A stretch of DNA of 5,661 nt from a bacterium (GTDB taxonomy: Bacteria > Patescibacteria > Paceibacteria > UBA9973). The notes under the pieces are model-generated. The model was not told where the DNA came from and ran no database searches. It was given only the letters and a program-made list of their open reading frames with translations. The stretch lies in the NCBI GenBank assembly GCA_021813235.1, contig JAKALG010000061.1, positions 1-5,661 on the forward strand, written 5' to 3'. Below, in pieces: positions 1-5,661 of this stretch (position 1 is the stretch's first letter; each line of letters begins with the position of its first letter). The position numbers were made by a program, and so were the translations under genes.

Positions 1-472
1 CATCTATCTCTTTGTCTATCTCCTTTTCGTCTATAGGAGCGACATTTTCATTTTCTCCCTCTTTTTTGGCAGAAAATATTTTTTTCCTAGAATCTTTGTG
101 AACAAATCTTTTAGCAGCGATAGTATTCTCTCTAACTGTTTTTAAGATTAAAAATCTTAAAAAGTTAGGATCTAAATCGAGTTTCTTTTTCAATTCCAAA
201 ACTTTTTCCGGATTTATTTCAAATTTAACCCAACCAAAAAATGCCGAATTAAATTTACTTCGTACGTTTTGAGTAACCTTCGACATTGTGTAAGCGAGAG
301 TAATCATTTTAGGCATTTCGTCTGAAATGATTTCACCACCTAGAGAAACGACGAGGTCTTTCAAGTTGCCATAAAGGGCAGGTATTCCCTCTTCAGGAAT
401 AGTAGGCAACAAAAGATAGCCCACCTCATAGATACGAGAGTTTATTTCTACATCCTCATTTGTGTCTTCCAT
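1..472 (-). CDS. rpsF: Small ribosomal subunit protein bS6, 3' end missing
   Basis: This is a component of the 30S subunit that pairs with bS18 on the central domain of 16S rRNA. I translated 157 codons from the ATG at 472 down to the window edge with no stop, so the C-terminus lies outside. The bS6 fold is recognisable: a first strand YEVGYLLLP (residues 15-23), GGEI after the first helix (about 47-50), the PKMITLAYTM strand (55-64), FFGWVKFE (about 78-85) and the closing strand FLRFLILKTVREN (about 104-116). After about residue 117 there is a Lys/Glu-rich tail (EKEIDKEID), longer than the classical 95-135 residue proteins and not conserved. No Shine-Dalgarno sequence precedes the ATG; the 30 bases upstream are almost pure A/T. 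By the usual rpsF-ssb-rpsR order, ssb and rpsR would be expected next, beyond the left edge. Family call is confident; the tail length is unknown. Confidence 0.88.
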   Translation of the reverse strand, partial: MEDTNEDVEINSRIYEVGYLLLPTIPEEGIPALYGNLKDLVVSLGGEIISDEMPKMITLAYTMSKVTQNVRSKFNSAFFGWVKFEINPEKVLELKKKLDLDPNFLRFLILKTVRENTIAAKRFVHKDSRKKIFSAKKEGENENVAPIDEKEIDKEID

Positions 473-500
473 ACTATAAATATTTTAATTATTTTTTAAT

Positions 501-555
501 AAATCTCATTATGGACCTTTGTGAACTGGTTTCAATGCCAGCTCAAATGAGACTC
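501..555 (-). promoter_or_regulatory. Structured 5' leader RNA of rpsF
   Basis: The predicted transcript start (about 553) opens directly into a foldable leader. The outer stem is TCTCATT (552-546) with AATGAGA (510-504), extendable by GAG/TTT with G-U pairs at its base. Inside it, GAGCTGG (544-538) pairs with CCAGTTC (529-523) around the 8-base loop CATTGAAA. On the 3' side 12 unpaired bases (ACAAAGGTCCAT) form a strongly asymmetric internal loop, opposite a single T. Many bacteria regulate rpsF through a leader that binds the bS6:bS18 complex, and position and layout fit that role. However, I do not see the CCG trinucleotide reported for that motif, so identity with it is unproven. No U-run follows, so it is not a terminator. 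Confidence 0.5.
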
Positions 556-559
556 AAAC

Positions 560-588
560 ATAGTAGCAATTTTTCATCTAAATGTCAA
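560..588 (-). promoter_or_regulatory. Sigma-70-type promoter for rpsF
   Basis: On the minus strand a perfect -35 box TTGACA (588-583) is followed after exactly 17 bases by TACTAT (565-560), with a TGC extended -10 just before it. The expected start is near 553, giving a leader of about 80 bases before the rpsF ATG at 472. The -35 box overlaps the last codons of tatD, so rpsF can be transcribed independently of the upstream genes. Confidence 0.7.
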
Positions 589-1432
589 AAAGCTTTTTAG
601 CATTTAGAACAATCGCTTCTACCACATCAAGCTCTGGAAGACCTTTTATTTCAGCAATTTTTTTTACAATTTCTTTAACGTAAACGGGCTCATTACGCTT
701 ACCACGATGTGGCACTGGTGCTACGTATGGAGAATCTGTATCTGCTAATATCATATCAAGCGGTGTTTCTCGTATTACACTTTCATAATCACAAATTTCT
801 ATCTTGGGAGGAAATGTTATCGGTCCGGCAAAAGAAACAAGAATGCCTATTTCTATAAATCTTTTCATGTCTTCAATACTACCTGCAAAAAAATGAGACA
901 CTCCTTTTACTTTTGAATATTTTTTTAATAATTCATAAACATCAAAATAAGCATTCCTCGTTTTGTCTTTCGGGTTATTACGAATATGAAGCATCAAGGG
1001 TAAATTTGATTCATTTGCAAGTTCTATTTGTTCTATAAAAGCTTTTCTCTGCTTTTCTATCGATTCCTCGTCCATATGAAAATAATCCAAGCCACATTCT
1101 CCTATACCGACTACTTTACCTTGTTTTATAAGTTCTCTATATTTTTCTTTATCAAAAATTTCTCCACGGGAAGTAAATTCTTTTCCTTCATCACCAAGTT
1201 CATTTTTGTCATGGTGAGAAGCACTTGTATGTATAGGATGAAGACCAATCGTAGCAAAGACGCCTTCTTTAAATTCATTTGTCATCTCTACTGCTTTCTT
1301 GGAAGTATCTATCTGCGTACCAACATTTATTACCCAAATATCATCGTTTAAAGTACGATGGAGAACAGTATTTCTGTCTTCATCAAAAGCTTTGAAGTTT
1401 ATATGACTATGTATATCTATGTATTTAGGCAT
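578..1432 (-). CDS. tatD: TatD-family metal-dependent hydrolase (DNase)
   Basis: This is an amidohydrolase-fold TIM-barrel metalloenzyme; family members are Mg2+-dependent 3'-5' DNases or other deoxyribonucleases acting in the cytoplasm. Numbered from the ATG at 1432 (284 residues), the metal-site motifs are all present: IDIHSH (H8, H10), GLHP (63-66), GIGECGLDY (E112), LMLHIR (H149), HFFAG (H180, where HCFSG is usual) and ADTDSPYVAPVPHRGKRNEP (D233, with ADTD where ETD is common). I prefer the ATG at 1432 because it leaves the short N-terminus typical of the family. A TTG at 1444 overlaps the stop of the upstream DUF559 gene as TTGA, and lies five bases after AGGAGG. That start would add four residues and is a real alternative. 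tatD follows metG in many bacteria; here the DUF559 gene and two palindromes lie between them. Confidence 0.93.
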   Translation of the reverse strand: MPKYIDIHSHINFKAFDEDRNTVLHRTLNDDIWVINVGTQIDTSKKAVEMTNEFKEGVFATIGLHPIHTSASHHDKNELGDEGKEFTSRGEIFDKEKYRELIKQGKVVGIGECGLDYFHMDEESIEKQRKAFIEQIELANESNLPLMLHIRNNPKDKTRNAYFDVYELLKKYSKVKGVSHFFAGSIEDMKRFIEIGILVSFAGPITFPPKIEICDYESVIRETPLDMILADTDSPYVAPVPHRGKRNEPVYVKEIVKKIAEIKGLPELDVVEAIVLNAKKLFDI

Positions 1433-1440
1433 TTTATAAT

Positions 1441-1845
1441 TCAAGACCCCCTCCTCTCCTCCCCCTTAGTAAGGGGGAGGTTGGGTAGGGGTAACTTTAA
1501 CTTGCTAAAAATCTTTTGGATAACTCCATCTATGTTAATATTTATTTCTGTATTTGTAAAACGTAAAACATTTATATCTAAACCTCTAAAATAATCAGTT
1601 CGGATTTTATCATATTCTTTGTTTTCTTTTTTAGAATGTTCTTTACCGTCAATCTCAATTACTAATTTTTTTTCAGGACAATAAAAGTCAGCAATATATC
1701 CTCCAATACTATGCTGTCTTCTAAATTTAAAACCTAACTGCTCACGACGCAAACGTGTCCATAACAAAACTTCTTGTGGAGTTTGATTGTATCTAAGATC
1801 TATACGTCTCTCTTTTAATTTTAAAATGTTATATACAACGGTCAT
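1441..1845 (-). CDS. DUF559 (PD-(D/E)XK/Vsr-like) endonuclease domain protein
   Basis: This 134-residue protein has the hallmarks of DUF559, a restriction-endonuclease-like domain related to the Vsr mismatch endonuclease. They are QTPQEVLLWTRLR (21-33), LGFKFRRQHSIGGYIADFYC (37-56) and LVIEIDGKEH (61-70), then YDKIR (78-82) and the NVLRFTNTEI strand (92-101). The likely catalytic set is E25, D53, E64 and neighbouring D66/H70, so the domain looks intact. The true substrate is unknown. The last 17 or so residues (LPLPNLPLTKGEERRGS) are low-complexity and encoded entirely by palindrome copy A, so they are probably not part of the fold. Copy B lies just upstream and supplies GGGGGAGGGG nine bases before the ATG. 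The gene follows the metG stop by 51 bases and touches tatD. Bracketing by same-orientation palindromes suggests it arrived with them as a mobile unit. Confidence 0.85.
   Translation of the reverse strand: MTVVYNILKLKERRIDLRYNQTPQEVLLWTRLRREQLGFKFRRQHSIGGYIADFYCPEKKLVIEIDGKEHSKKENKEYDKIRTDYFRGLDINVLRFTNTEININIDGVIQKIFSKLKLPLPNLPLTKGEERRGS
1446..1492. repeat. GC-rich palindromic repeat, copy A
   Basis: The core is a perfect inverted repeat with 11-base arms, CCTCCCCCTTA (1458-1468) and TAAGGGGGAGG (1470-1480), around a single G. It is followed on the plus strand by TTGGGTAGGGGT (1481-1492), with a matching ACCCC at the outer left end (1446-1450). Compared with copy B it carries about nine extra bases on its left side, which create a 19-base C/T mirror repeat (1447-1465). 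Read on the minus strand it encodes the C-terminus of the DUF559 protein and contains AGGAGG just upstream of tatD. It is strikingly richer in G+C than the surrounding DNA. Confidence 0.9.
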
Positions 1846-1853
1846 TGTATTTT

Positions 1854-1891
1854 ACCCCTCCCCCTTACTAAGGGGGAGGTTGGGTAGGGGT
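1854..1891. repeat. GC-rich palindromic repeat, copy B
   Basis: This is the same unit and orientation as copy A: ACCC, then arms CCTCCCCCTTA (1857-1867) and TAAGGGGGAGG (1869-1879) around a single C, then TTGGGTAGGGGT (1880-1891). The right 35 bases match copy A except for the central base. It fills most of the gap between the metG stop (1897) and the DUF559 start (1845) and provides the latter's purine-rich ribosome binding site. That site lies in the 3' arm on the transcript, so it could be hidden in the hairpin. No U-run follows, so terminator function is unlikely. Confidence 0.9.
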
Positions 1892-1896
1892 CTAAA

Positions 1897-3378
1897 TTAT
1901 TCTTTACGTAAAAACAAAGGCTCTGCTGGTTTTTTGTTTTCTTTAATTAATTTTTTGAGTTTTTCATTTGTCTCTGGCATGACAGGGTTTAACATTCGAG
2001 CGATTTGATATAATTCTAAAACCATTTCTTTTATCATTTCTTTTCCTTTTTTCTCATCGGTTTTTATAACTTTGAAAGGTTCTGTCTCTTGAATCTTTTT
2101 ATCAAGATCTTGTATTTTCCCCCAAATAAAATCCATCACTTTTTTAAGGTCAAATTCTTCATAGATATTAAAATATTCTGTGAAATCCGTTCGGGCTGGA
2201 ATCTCTGGACACTTCTCTAAATATTTTTCGGAAAGAGTCAAAATTCTAGAAGATAAATTCCCCAATCCATTTGCTAGGCCAGAATTATATGCATCTTTGA
2301 AACGCTTCATAGTGAAAGGGCTATCCTCAAAATTACTTACTTCTTTCAATAAGAAAAATCTCAATGCATCTACGCTGTATTCATCTACAACGTCTTTCGG
2401 GTCAACTCCATTGCCGAGCGTTTTAGACATTCTGATTCCGCCTTCGCCTGTGATAAAGCCATTTACAACTATTTGATGAGAATTCGGTATTCCTGCCGCA
2501 AAAAGCATCGCTTGCCACATAGCTCCTTGAAAACGAGTATTATCTTTTCCACAATACTGCGTCGGGTTGCCATTCACCCAATATTTTTCAAAAAGATTTT
2601 CATCACCACCCCCTACCCCCTCCTCCACGAGGTGGGGAGTATTCTCAGGCCAGCCTAAAGTAGAAATATAATTAACCAAAGCATCAAACCAAACATACAT
2701 CACATGATCTTTGTCTCCTGGTACTTCTATTCCCCAAGGCATTTTAGACTTGAGTCTGGAGATAGAAAAATCTTGAAGACCGTTTTCTACGAATGTTTTT
2801 ATTTCATTGAAACGAAAATCCGGCACAATAAACTTTGGGTTCTTTTCATAAAAATCTAAAAGTTTTTCTCCAAAAGCAGAATATTTGAAAAAATAATTTT
2901 CTTCTTTTATCATCTCAAGCGGACGTCCGGGATGGACAAGACATTCTCCACTGTCATTCAATTCAGAATCTGTCTTTTCGCTTTCACAACCGATACAATA
3001 CTTCGCTTCGTAATTTTTTTTATAAATAAAACCGTTATCTGCCACTAATTTCCAAAAATATTGCGCTGATTTTATGTGATGCGGGTCAGTAGTACGAACA
3101 AAATGAACATCTTCACTCACTCCAAACATTTTCAATTGTTTTTTAAATGTTTCAAAGCCTTGATCTACAAAATTTTGCACTTCCTTTCCCTCTTCTTTTG
3201 CTCTTTCATAAATTTTTATTCCATGTTCATCCGTGCCAGTATTGAAATATACATCAAATCCTGCAAGTTTTTTGGAGCGGGCTATAGCATCTGCTCGCAC
3301 GAGTTCAAGTGCATGCCCCATATGAAGGGGGGCGTTTACATAAGGCAATGTCGTTGTGATATAGAAACTATTTTTCAT
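1897..3378 (-). CDS. metG: Methionine--tRNA ligase (MetRS), short form
   Basis: This class I synthetase charges tRNA-Met, including the initiator. From the ATG at 3378 it has 493 residues. Motifs in order are: FYITTTLPYVNAPLHMGHA with the HIGH box as HMGH (19-22), GTDEHG (48-53), a single zinc knuckle C128/C131...C146/H149, WFDAL (230-234), GKDNTRF (277-283) and the KMSKS loop as RMSKT (316-320), an Arg/Thr variant. The anticodon-binding helical domain follows, and there is no C-terminal EMAP-type tRNA-binding domain. Residues about 247-261 (TPHLVEEGVGGGDEN) interrupt the normal GWPE-LFEKYW junction and derive from palindrome copy C, in frame. I chose 3378 because GGAGG (3394-3390) lies 11 bases before it and the conserved N-terminus starts there. 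The in-frame ATG at 3396 adds six residues but has no ribosome binding site. Confidence 0.95.
   Translation of the reverse strand: MKNSFYITTTLPYVNAPLHMGHALELVRADAIARSKKLAGFDVYFNTGTDEHGIKIYERAKEEGKEVQNFVDQGFETFKKQLKMFGVSEDVHFVRTTDPHHIKSAQYFWKLVADNGFIYKKNYEAKYCIGCESEKTDSELNDSGECLVHPGRPLEMIKEENYFFKYSAFGEKLLDFYEKNPKFIVPDFRFNEIKTFVENGLQDFSISRLKSKMPWGIEVPGDKDHVMYVWFDALVNYISTLGWPENTPHLVEEGVGGGDENLFEKYWVNGNPTQYCGKDNTRFQGAMWQAMLFAAGIPNSHQIVVNGFITGEGGIRMSKTLGNGVDPKDVVDEYSVDALRFFLLKEVSNFEDSPFTMKRFKDAYNSGLANGLGNLSSRILTLSEKYLEKCPEIPARTDFTEYFNIYEEFDLKKVMDFIWGKIQDLDKKIQETEPFKVIKTDEKKGKEMIKEMVLELYQIARMLNPVMPETNEKLKKLIKENKKPAEPLFLRKE
2608..2639. repeat. Diverged palindromic repeat (copy C) inside metG
   Basis: On the plus strand a box ACCCCCTACCCCC (2608-2620) is followed by an imperfect hairpin, CTCCTCCAC (2620-2628) with GTGGGGAG (2632-2639) and one bulged T. 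The layout box-plus-palindrome matches the minus-strand reading of copies A and B (ACCCCTACCC, then CCTCC...GGAGG), so copy C is an inverted, diverged relative. It accounts for most of a 45-base in-frame insertion (2596-2640) in the synthetase. The near-duplicate flanks GAGAAT and GAAAAT on the minus strand may mark the insertion point. Relationship to A and B rests on pattern similarity only. Confidence 0.55.
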
Positions 3379-3414
3379 CCCATTAGAAACCTCCATAAAT
3401 ATTTTAAGTAGTTA

Positions 3415-3443
3415 ATTTTAACACTAATATGTACATCTTATAA
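3415..3443 (-). promoter_or_regulatory. Probable promoter of metG
   Basis: On the minus strand TAAAAT (3420-3415) carries a TGT extended -10 and lies 17 bases downstream of a weak -35, TTATAA (3443-3438). Initiation would fall near 3408, leaving roughly 30 bases that contain the GGAGG before the ATG at 3378. The element sits in the 50-base gap after the permease gene. Confidence 0.45.
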
Positions 3444-3446
3444 TTT

Positions 3447-4529
3447 CTAACGGGATTCATTTTGTATAGCCCTAGCAAGAGTTTTATGTTTTTCAACATC
3501 ACTTAATAATTCCATTAAAAATACAGCTACGGGGATAGCGAGAACTAAACCCCAAAATCCACCTAATTCAAAACCCACCACAGCAGCAATAATCACAACA
3601 AGAGGAGAAAGACCTACTACACTCTTTATGACAAGTGGAGAAAAAAGGAAGACTTCAAATTGATGCAATATTATATAGGCTCCAGTGACCATAAGAGCGC
3701 TCGAAAAGCCACCAGAAAGATAAGAAAAAGAAAAAGCTGGAATAAGTGCGACTAAAATACCATAAGGGACAAGCTCCATTATTCCTGCAATCAAAGCCAA
3801 GAGAAGGGCGTATTGTATGCCCATGAGAGAAAGCATGAGATAAGTCAAAATAGCAATAAGGATACCCAAGAGCATTTGTCCTTTCATCCACAATGCAATC
3901 TTTCTGCGAGAACGTTCCCAAAGATCAACAGCATATTCTTCATACTCTATCGGCAAAATAATTCTTAGAAACTTTTCAATGCCTTTCTCTTGAATCGAAA
4001 GATAAAAAGAAATAAGAACGATAAGTATTACGTTGAAAATGCTACCGAATGCCACAGAAAGCACTTGGAAAAATCCTCCAGAAAGATTTGTGATGAAAGC
4101 TCTGGAAGTTTCTAGAAGAGTTGTCAAAGACAAACTATGAGAAAGATTGCCTATAATATCTTTAGCACCACCAAATGCACCACTTTTGAAATAATTTAAG
4201 ATTGCAGAGTCTGGTATATAAGCGGATAGGAAAACAGAAAAATTATAAATTTCAGTTATTAGGAGAGGAACAAAAAGATAAAACAAAAGAGCTAAGATGG
4301 CAATGGTAAATATATATATAATGACTACGGCCAAAACTCTGTTTATTTTAAATCTCTTGAAAAAAGGTATAGCCGACTCCACAAAAGAAGCGAGCATTAT
4401 AGCAGTTAAGATTACAAGAAGAACATCTCGTAAAAACCAAATCAAAAAAAATCCGAGGGCCACTAGAAAAAATCGGATTATTGTGCCGGTAGTTATTGAA
4501 ATAGAATTGGTATTACCTTTAGGAGGCAT
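3447..4529 (-). CDS. AI-2E/PerM (formerly UPF0118) family membrane permease
   Basis: This 360-residue inner-membrane protein matches the AI-2E transporter family in length and layout. Two hydrophobic segments lie near the N-terminus (about 18-54), one spans about 66-92, and a more polar stretch covers about 93-147. A cluster of membrane segments follows (150-178, 216-236, 239-270, 278-300 and 306-342). Family signatures are SFYLSIQEK (174-182), the basic linker before MKGQMLLGILIA (215-226), ELVPYGI (252-258), LFSPLVIKSVVGLSPLVVII (295-314) and FWGLVLAIPVAVFLMEL (325-341). Members export diverse substrates, including autoinducer-2 in a few species and Na+/H+ exchange in others, so the substrate here cannot be inferred. 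There is no Shine-Dalgarno sequence before the ATG at 4529; a -10 element six bases upstream suggests a leaderless mRNA. Confidence 0.9.
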   Translation of the reverse strand: MPPKGNTNSISITTGTIIRFFLVALGFFLIWFLRDVLLVILTAIMLASFVESAIPFFKRFKINRVLAVVIIYIFTIAILALLFYLFVPLLITEIYNFSVFLSAYIPDSAILNYFKSGAFGGAKDIIGNLSHSLSLTTLLETSRAFITNLSGGFFQVLSVAFGSIFNVILIVLISFYLSIQEKGIEKFLRIILPIEYEEYAVDLWERSRRKIALWMKGQMLLGILIAILTYLMLSLMGIQYALLLALIAGIMELVPYGILVALIPAFSFSYLSGGFSSALMVTGAYIILHQFEVFLFSPLVIKSVVGLSPLVVIIAAVVGFELGGFWGLVLAIPVAVFLMELLSDVEKHKTLARAIQNESR

Positions 4530-4535
4530 ACGCGT

Positions 4536-4564
4536 ATAATAACATATAATATCTAAAATTTCAG
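4536..4564 (-). promoter_or_regulatory. Candidate promoter giving a leaderless permease mRNA
   Basis: On the minus strand TATTAT (4541-4536), preceded by TGT, lies 17 bases after CTGAAA (4564-4559), a 4/6 match to the -35 consensus. The -10 ends six bases before the ATG at 4529, which places the transcript start on or next to the start codon. It overlaps the last codons of the peptidase gene. The region is AT-rich, so chance matches are possible. Confidence 0.4.
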
Positions 4565-5661
4565 TATTTTGGAAAACTTGGACTTGTCTTTAAAAGGCCC
4601 AATAAGAGCTAGGTTTAGCTTGTTGTTTTTGAAGATAGAGTTGGCTAGAAGTTTTATATCTTCTGCTTTTACTTTCCTGATCTCATTTGCTTTTTCTTCC
4701 GATTTTTTTACTTCGCGTTTCAAAACTTCTTGTAAGCCATAAAAGCCTGCAATATCATCACTGGACTCTAGAGAGAGTTTCATATTGCCTATCAAAAATT
4801 CTTTTACTTTATTTAATTCCTCATCACTAACTTTTTCTTTTTTTAATCTATCACATTCAAAAAGAACCGCTTTTAAAACTTCCTCTATCCTCTTATTATC
4901 TACGCCAGCAGAAACTTGTAGAAATCCATGGTCAGTATAAGAATCGTTATAGGCACGTACATAATATCCGACTCCCATTTCTTCTCTTAATTTTTGGAAA
5001 AGTCTTGAACTCATCCCCCCTCCTAAAACTCCCGCTAAAACAGAAAGGGTGGCATTTTTTTTACTAAATAAATCCTGACTACGGACTCCTAAGACAAAAT
5101 GAGTTTGATCTGTTTTTTTGAAATTAACCAATACTTCCGGCTTCTTTTGATTTTCTTTCACTTTCAATTTTGGGGATTTTTTGCCACGCGGAACTTTAGC
5201 AAAAACTTTTTTTACTTCCTTCAATACATCACTTTCTTTCACTTGCCCTGCGACGACTATCACTGTGGCCTCTGGTAAATAATGCGCTTTTTTATATTTC
5301 ACAAAATCATCACGTTTCATGGCCAAAATATTTTTCTTTTCACCAGCAATATTCCAGCCAGCTGGTTGGTCGCCATACAAAAGCTCCATCATCAAATCTT
5401 GGACATGCCTATTGGGCATGTCTTCATACATATTTATCTCTTCTATTATCACTCCTTTTTCTTTATGCATTTCAGCTTCTGGAAAAGTGGAATTCAAATA
5501 GATGTCAGAGACCACGTCAAAAATTTGTTTAAAGTGTTTTGCGTCAGCTTTGGCATAATATCCTGTATATTCTTGTGCGGTAAAAGCATTGTATTGAGAG
5601 CCAAGTGTATCCAACTCTTTTGAGATATCTATTGCTTTGGGCCTTTTGACCGTCCCTTTAA
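4553..5661 (-). CDS. M16 family zinc metallopeptidase (pitrilysin/MPP-like), 5' end missing
   Basis: The frame is open to the right edge, giving 368 complete residues beginning KGTVKRPKAIDISKELDTLG. In family members this follows directly after HFLEHMLF, so the HxxEH zinc motif lies only a few residues beyond the window. Visible signatures are NAFTAQEYTGYYAK (about 24-37), GVIIEEINMYEDMP (69-82; the second Glu of EEI, residue 74, should be the third zinc ligand), HYLPEATVIVVAGQV (about 126-140) and, in the second half-domain, GGGMSSRLFQKLREEMGVGYYV (213-234). The missing part is estimated at about 50 residues, giving a single-chain M16B protein of about 420 residues, like B. subtilis YmxG or mitochondrial processing peptidase beta. 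Such enzymes degrade or process peptides. Its TAG is 23 bases before the permease gene. A TTG at 5614 is internal, not the true start. Confidence 0.93.
   Translation of the reverse strand, partial: KGTVKRPKAIDISKELDTLGSQYNAFTAQEYTGYYAKADAKHFKQIFDVVSDIYLNSTFPEAEMHKEKGVIIEEINMYEDMPNRHVQDLMMELLYGDQPAGWNIAGEKKNILAMKRDDFVKYKKAHYLPEATVIVVAGQVKESDVLKEVKKVFAKVPRGKKSPKLKVKENQKKPEVLVNFKKTDQTHFVLGVRSQDLFSKKNATLSVLAGVLGGGMSSRLFQKLREEMGVGYYVRAYNDSYTDHGFLQVSAGVDNKRIEEVLKAVLFECDRLKKEKVSDEELNKVKEFLIGNMKLSLESSDDIAGFYGLQEVLKREVKKSEEKANEIRKVKAEDIKLLANSIFKNNKLNLALIGPFKDKSKFSKILKF

Noticed and set aside
1028..1351. Plus-strand open frame opposite tatD, and similar ones opposite metG and the peptidase
   Set aside because: Their translations are low-complexity Phe/Ile/Ser-rich strings without family motifs, and they lie fully antisense to well-recognised genes.
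1446..1891. Palindromes A and B as intrinsic terminators
   Set aside because: The stems are strong, but neither strand has a U-run immediately after the hairpin: TTGGGT follows on plus, and purine-rich or TAAAATACA sequence on minus.
1441..1900. Target site duplication flanking the whole palindrome-nuclease-palindrome unit
   Set aside because: The outer flanks (ATAATTCAAG on one side, CTAAATTATTC on the other) share only short AT-rich matches expected by chance.
1446..2639. Repeats as a CRISPR array
   Set aside because: Only two close copies and one diverged copy exist, they are 362 or more bases apart with coding sequence between, and no cas gene is present.
3655..3921. 88-residue minus-strand frame inside the permease gene
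   Set aside because: It is an out-of-phase shadow of a clearly conserved membrane protein, with no recognisable domain and no ribosome binding site.
3447..4529. Reading the permease as evidence of AI-2 quorum sensing
   Set aside because: The family name comes from a few members; no luxS or lsr gene is in the window, and most members have other or unknown substrates.

Overview
This AT-rich window is packed with bacterial genes, all read from the minus strand. In transcription order they are: a 5'-truncated M16 zinc peptidase, an AI-2E/PerM-family membrane permease, methionyl-tRNA synthetase (metG), a small DUF559 nuclease, a TatD-type metal-dependent DNase, and ribosomal protein bS6 (rpsF), which runs off the left edge. 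The small tightly spaced genes, the compact MetRS without a C-terminal tRNA-binding domain, and the bS6 with a long charged tail resemble Candidate Phyla Radiation (Patescibacteria, Parcubacteria-like) genomes. That placement is an inference from style and was not tested by a search.

Right part (4553-5661): the peptidase fragment lacks its N-terminal zinc motif only because the window ends. Middle (3447-4529): the permease begins 23 bases after the peptidase stop, and a good -10 element sits exactly six bases before its ATG, which suggests a leaderless transcript. Next (1897-3378): metG has its own promoter-like sequence and a GGAGG ribosome binding site. Then comes the DUF559 gene (1441-1845), followed by tatD (578-1432) and rpsF (1-472). 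The rpsF gene has a near-consensus promoter inside the end of tatD and a leader that can fold into a two-tier RNA structure.

The most interesting feature is a family of GC-rich palindromes. Two near-identical copies (1446-1492 and 1854-1891), in the same orientation, bracket the DUF559 nuclease gene. They split metG from tatD, which are neighbours in many bacteria. A third, diverged copy (about 2608-2639) lies inside metG and adds about 15 in-frame codons. The copies supply the last residues of the nuclease and purine-rich ribosome binding sites for the nuclease and tatD. Together this looks like a REP/RPE-like palindromic element with a candidate nuclease partner. The mobility itself is an inference.

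Functionally the window mixes translation (MetRS, bS6), DNA/RNA turnover (TatD), proteolysis (M16) and a membrane permease. No phage, CRISPR, tRNA or rRNA sequence was seen, and no stretch over 300 bases lacks a gene.
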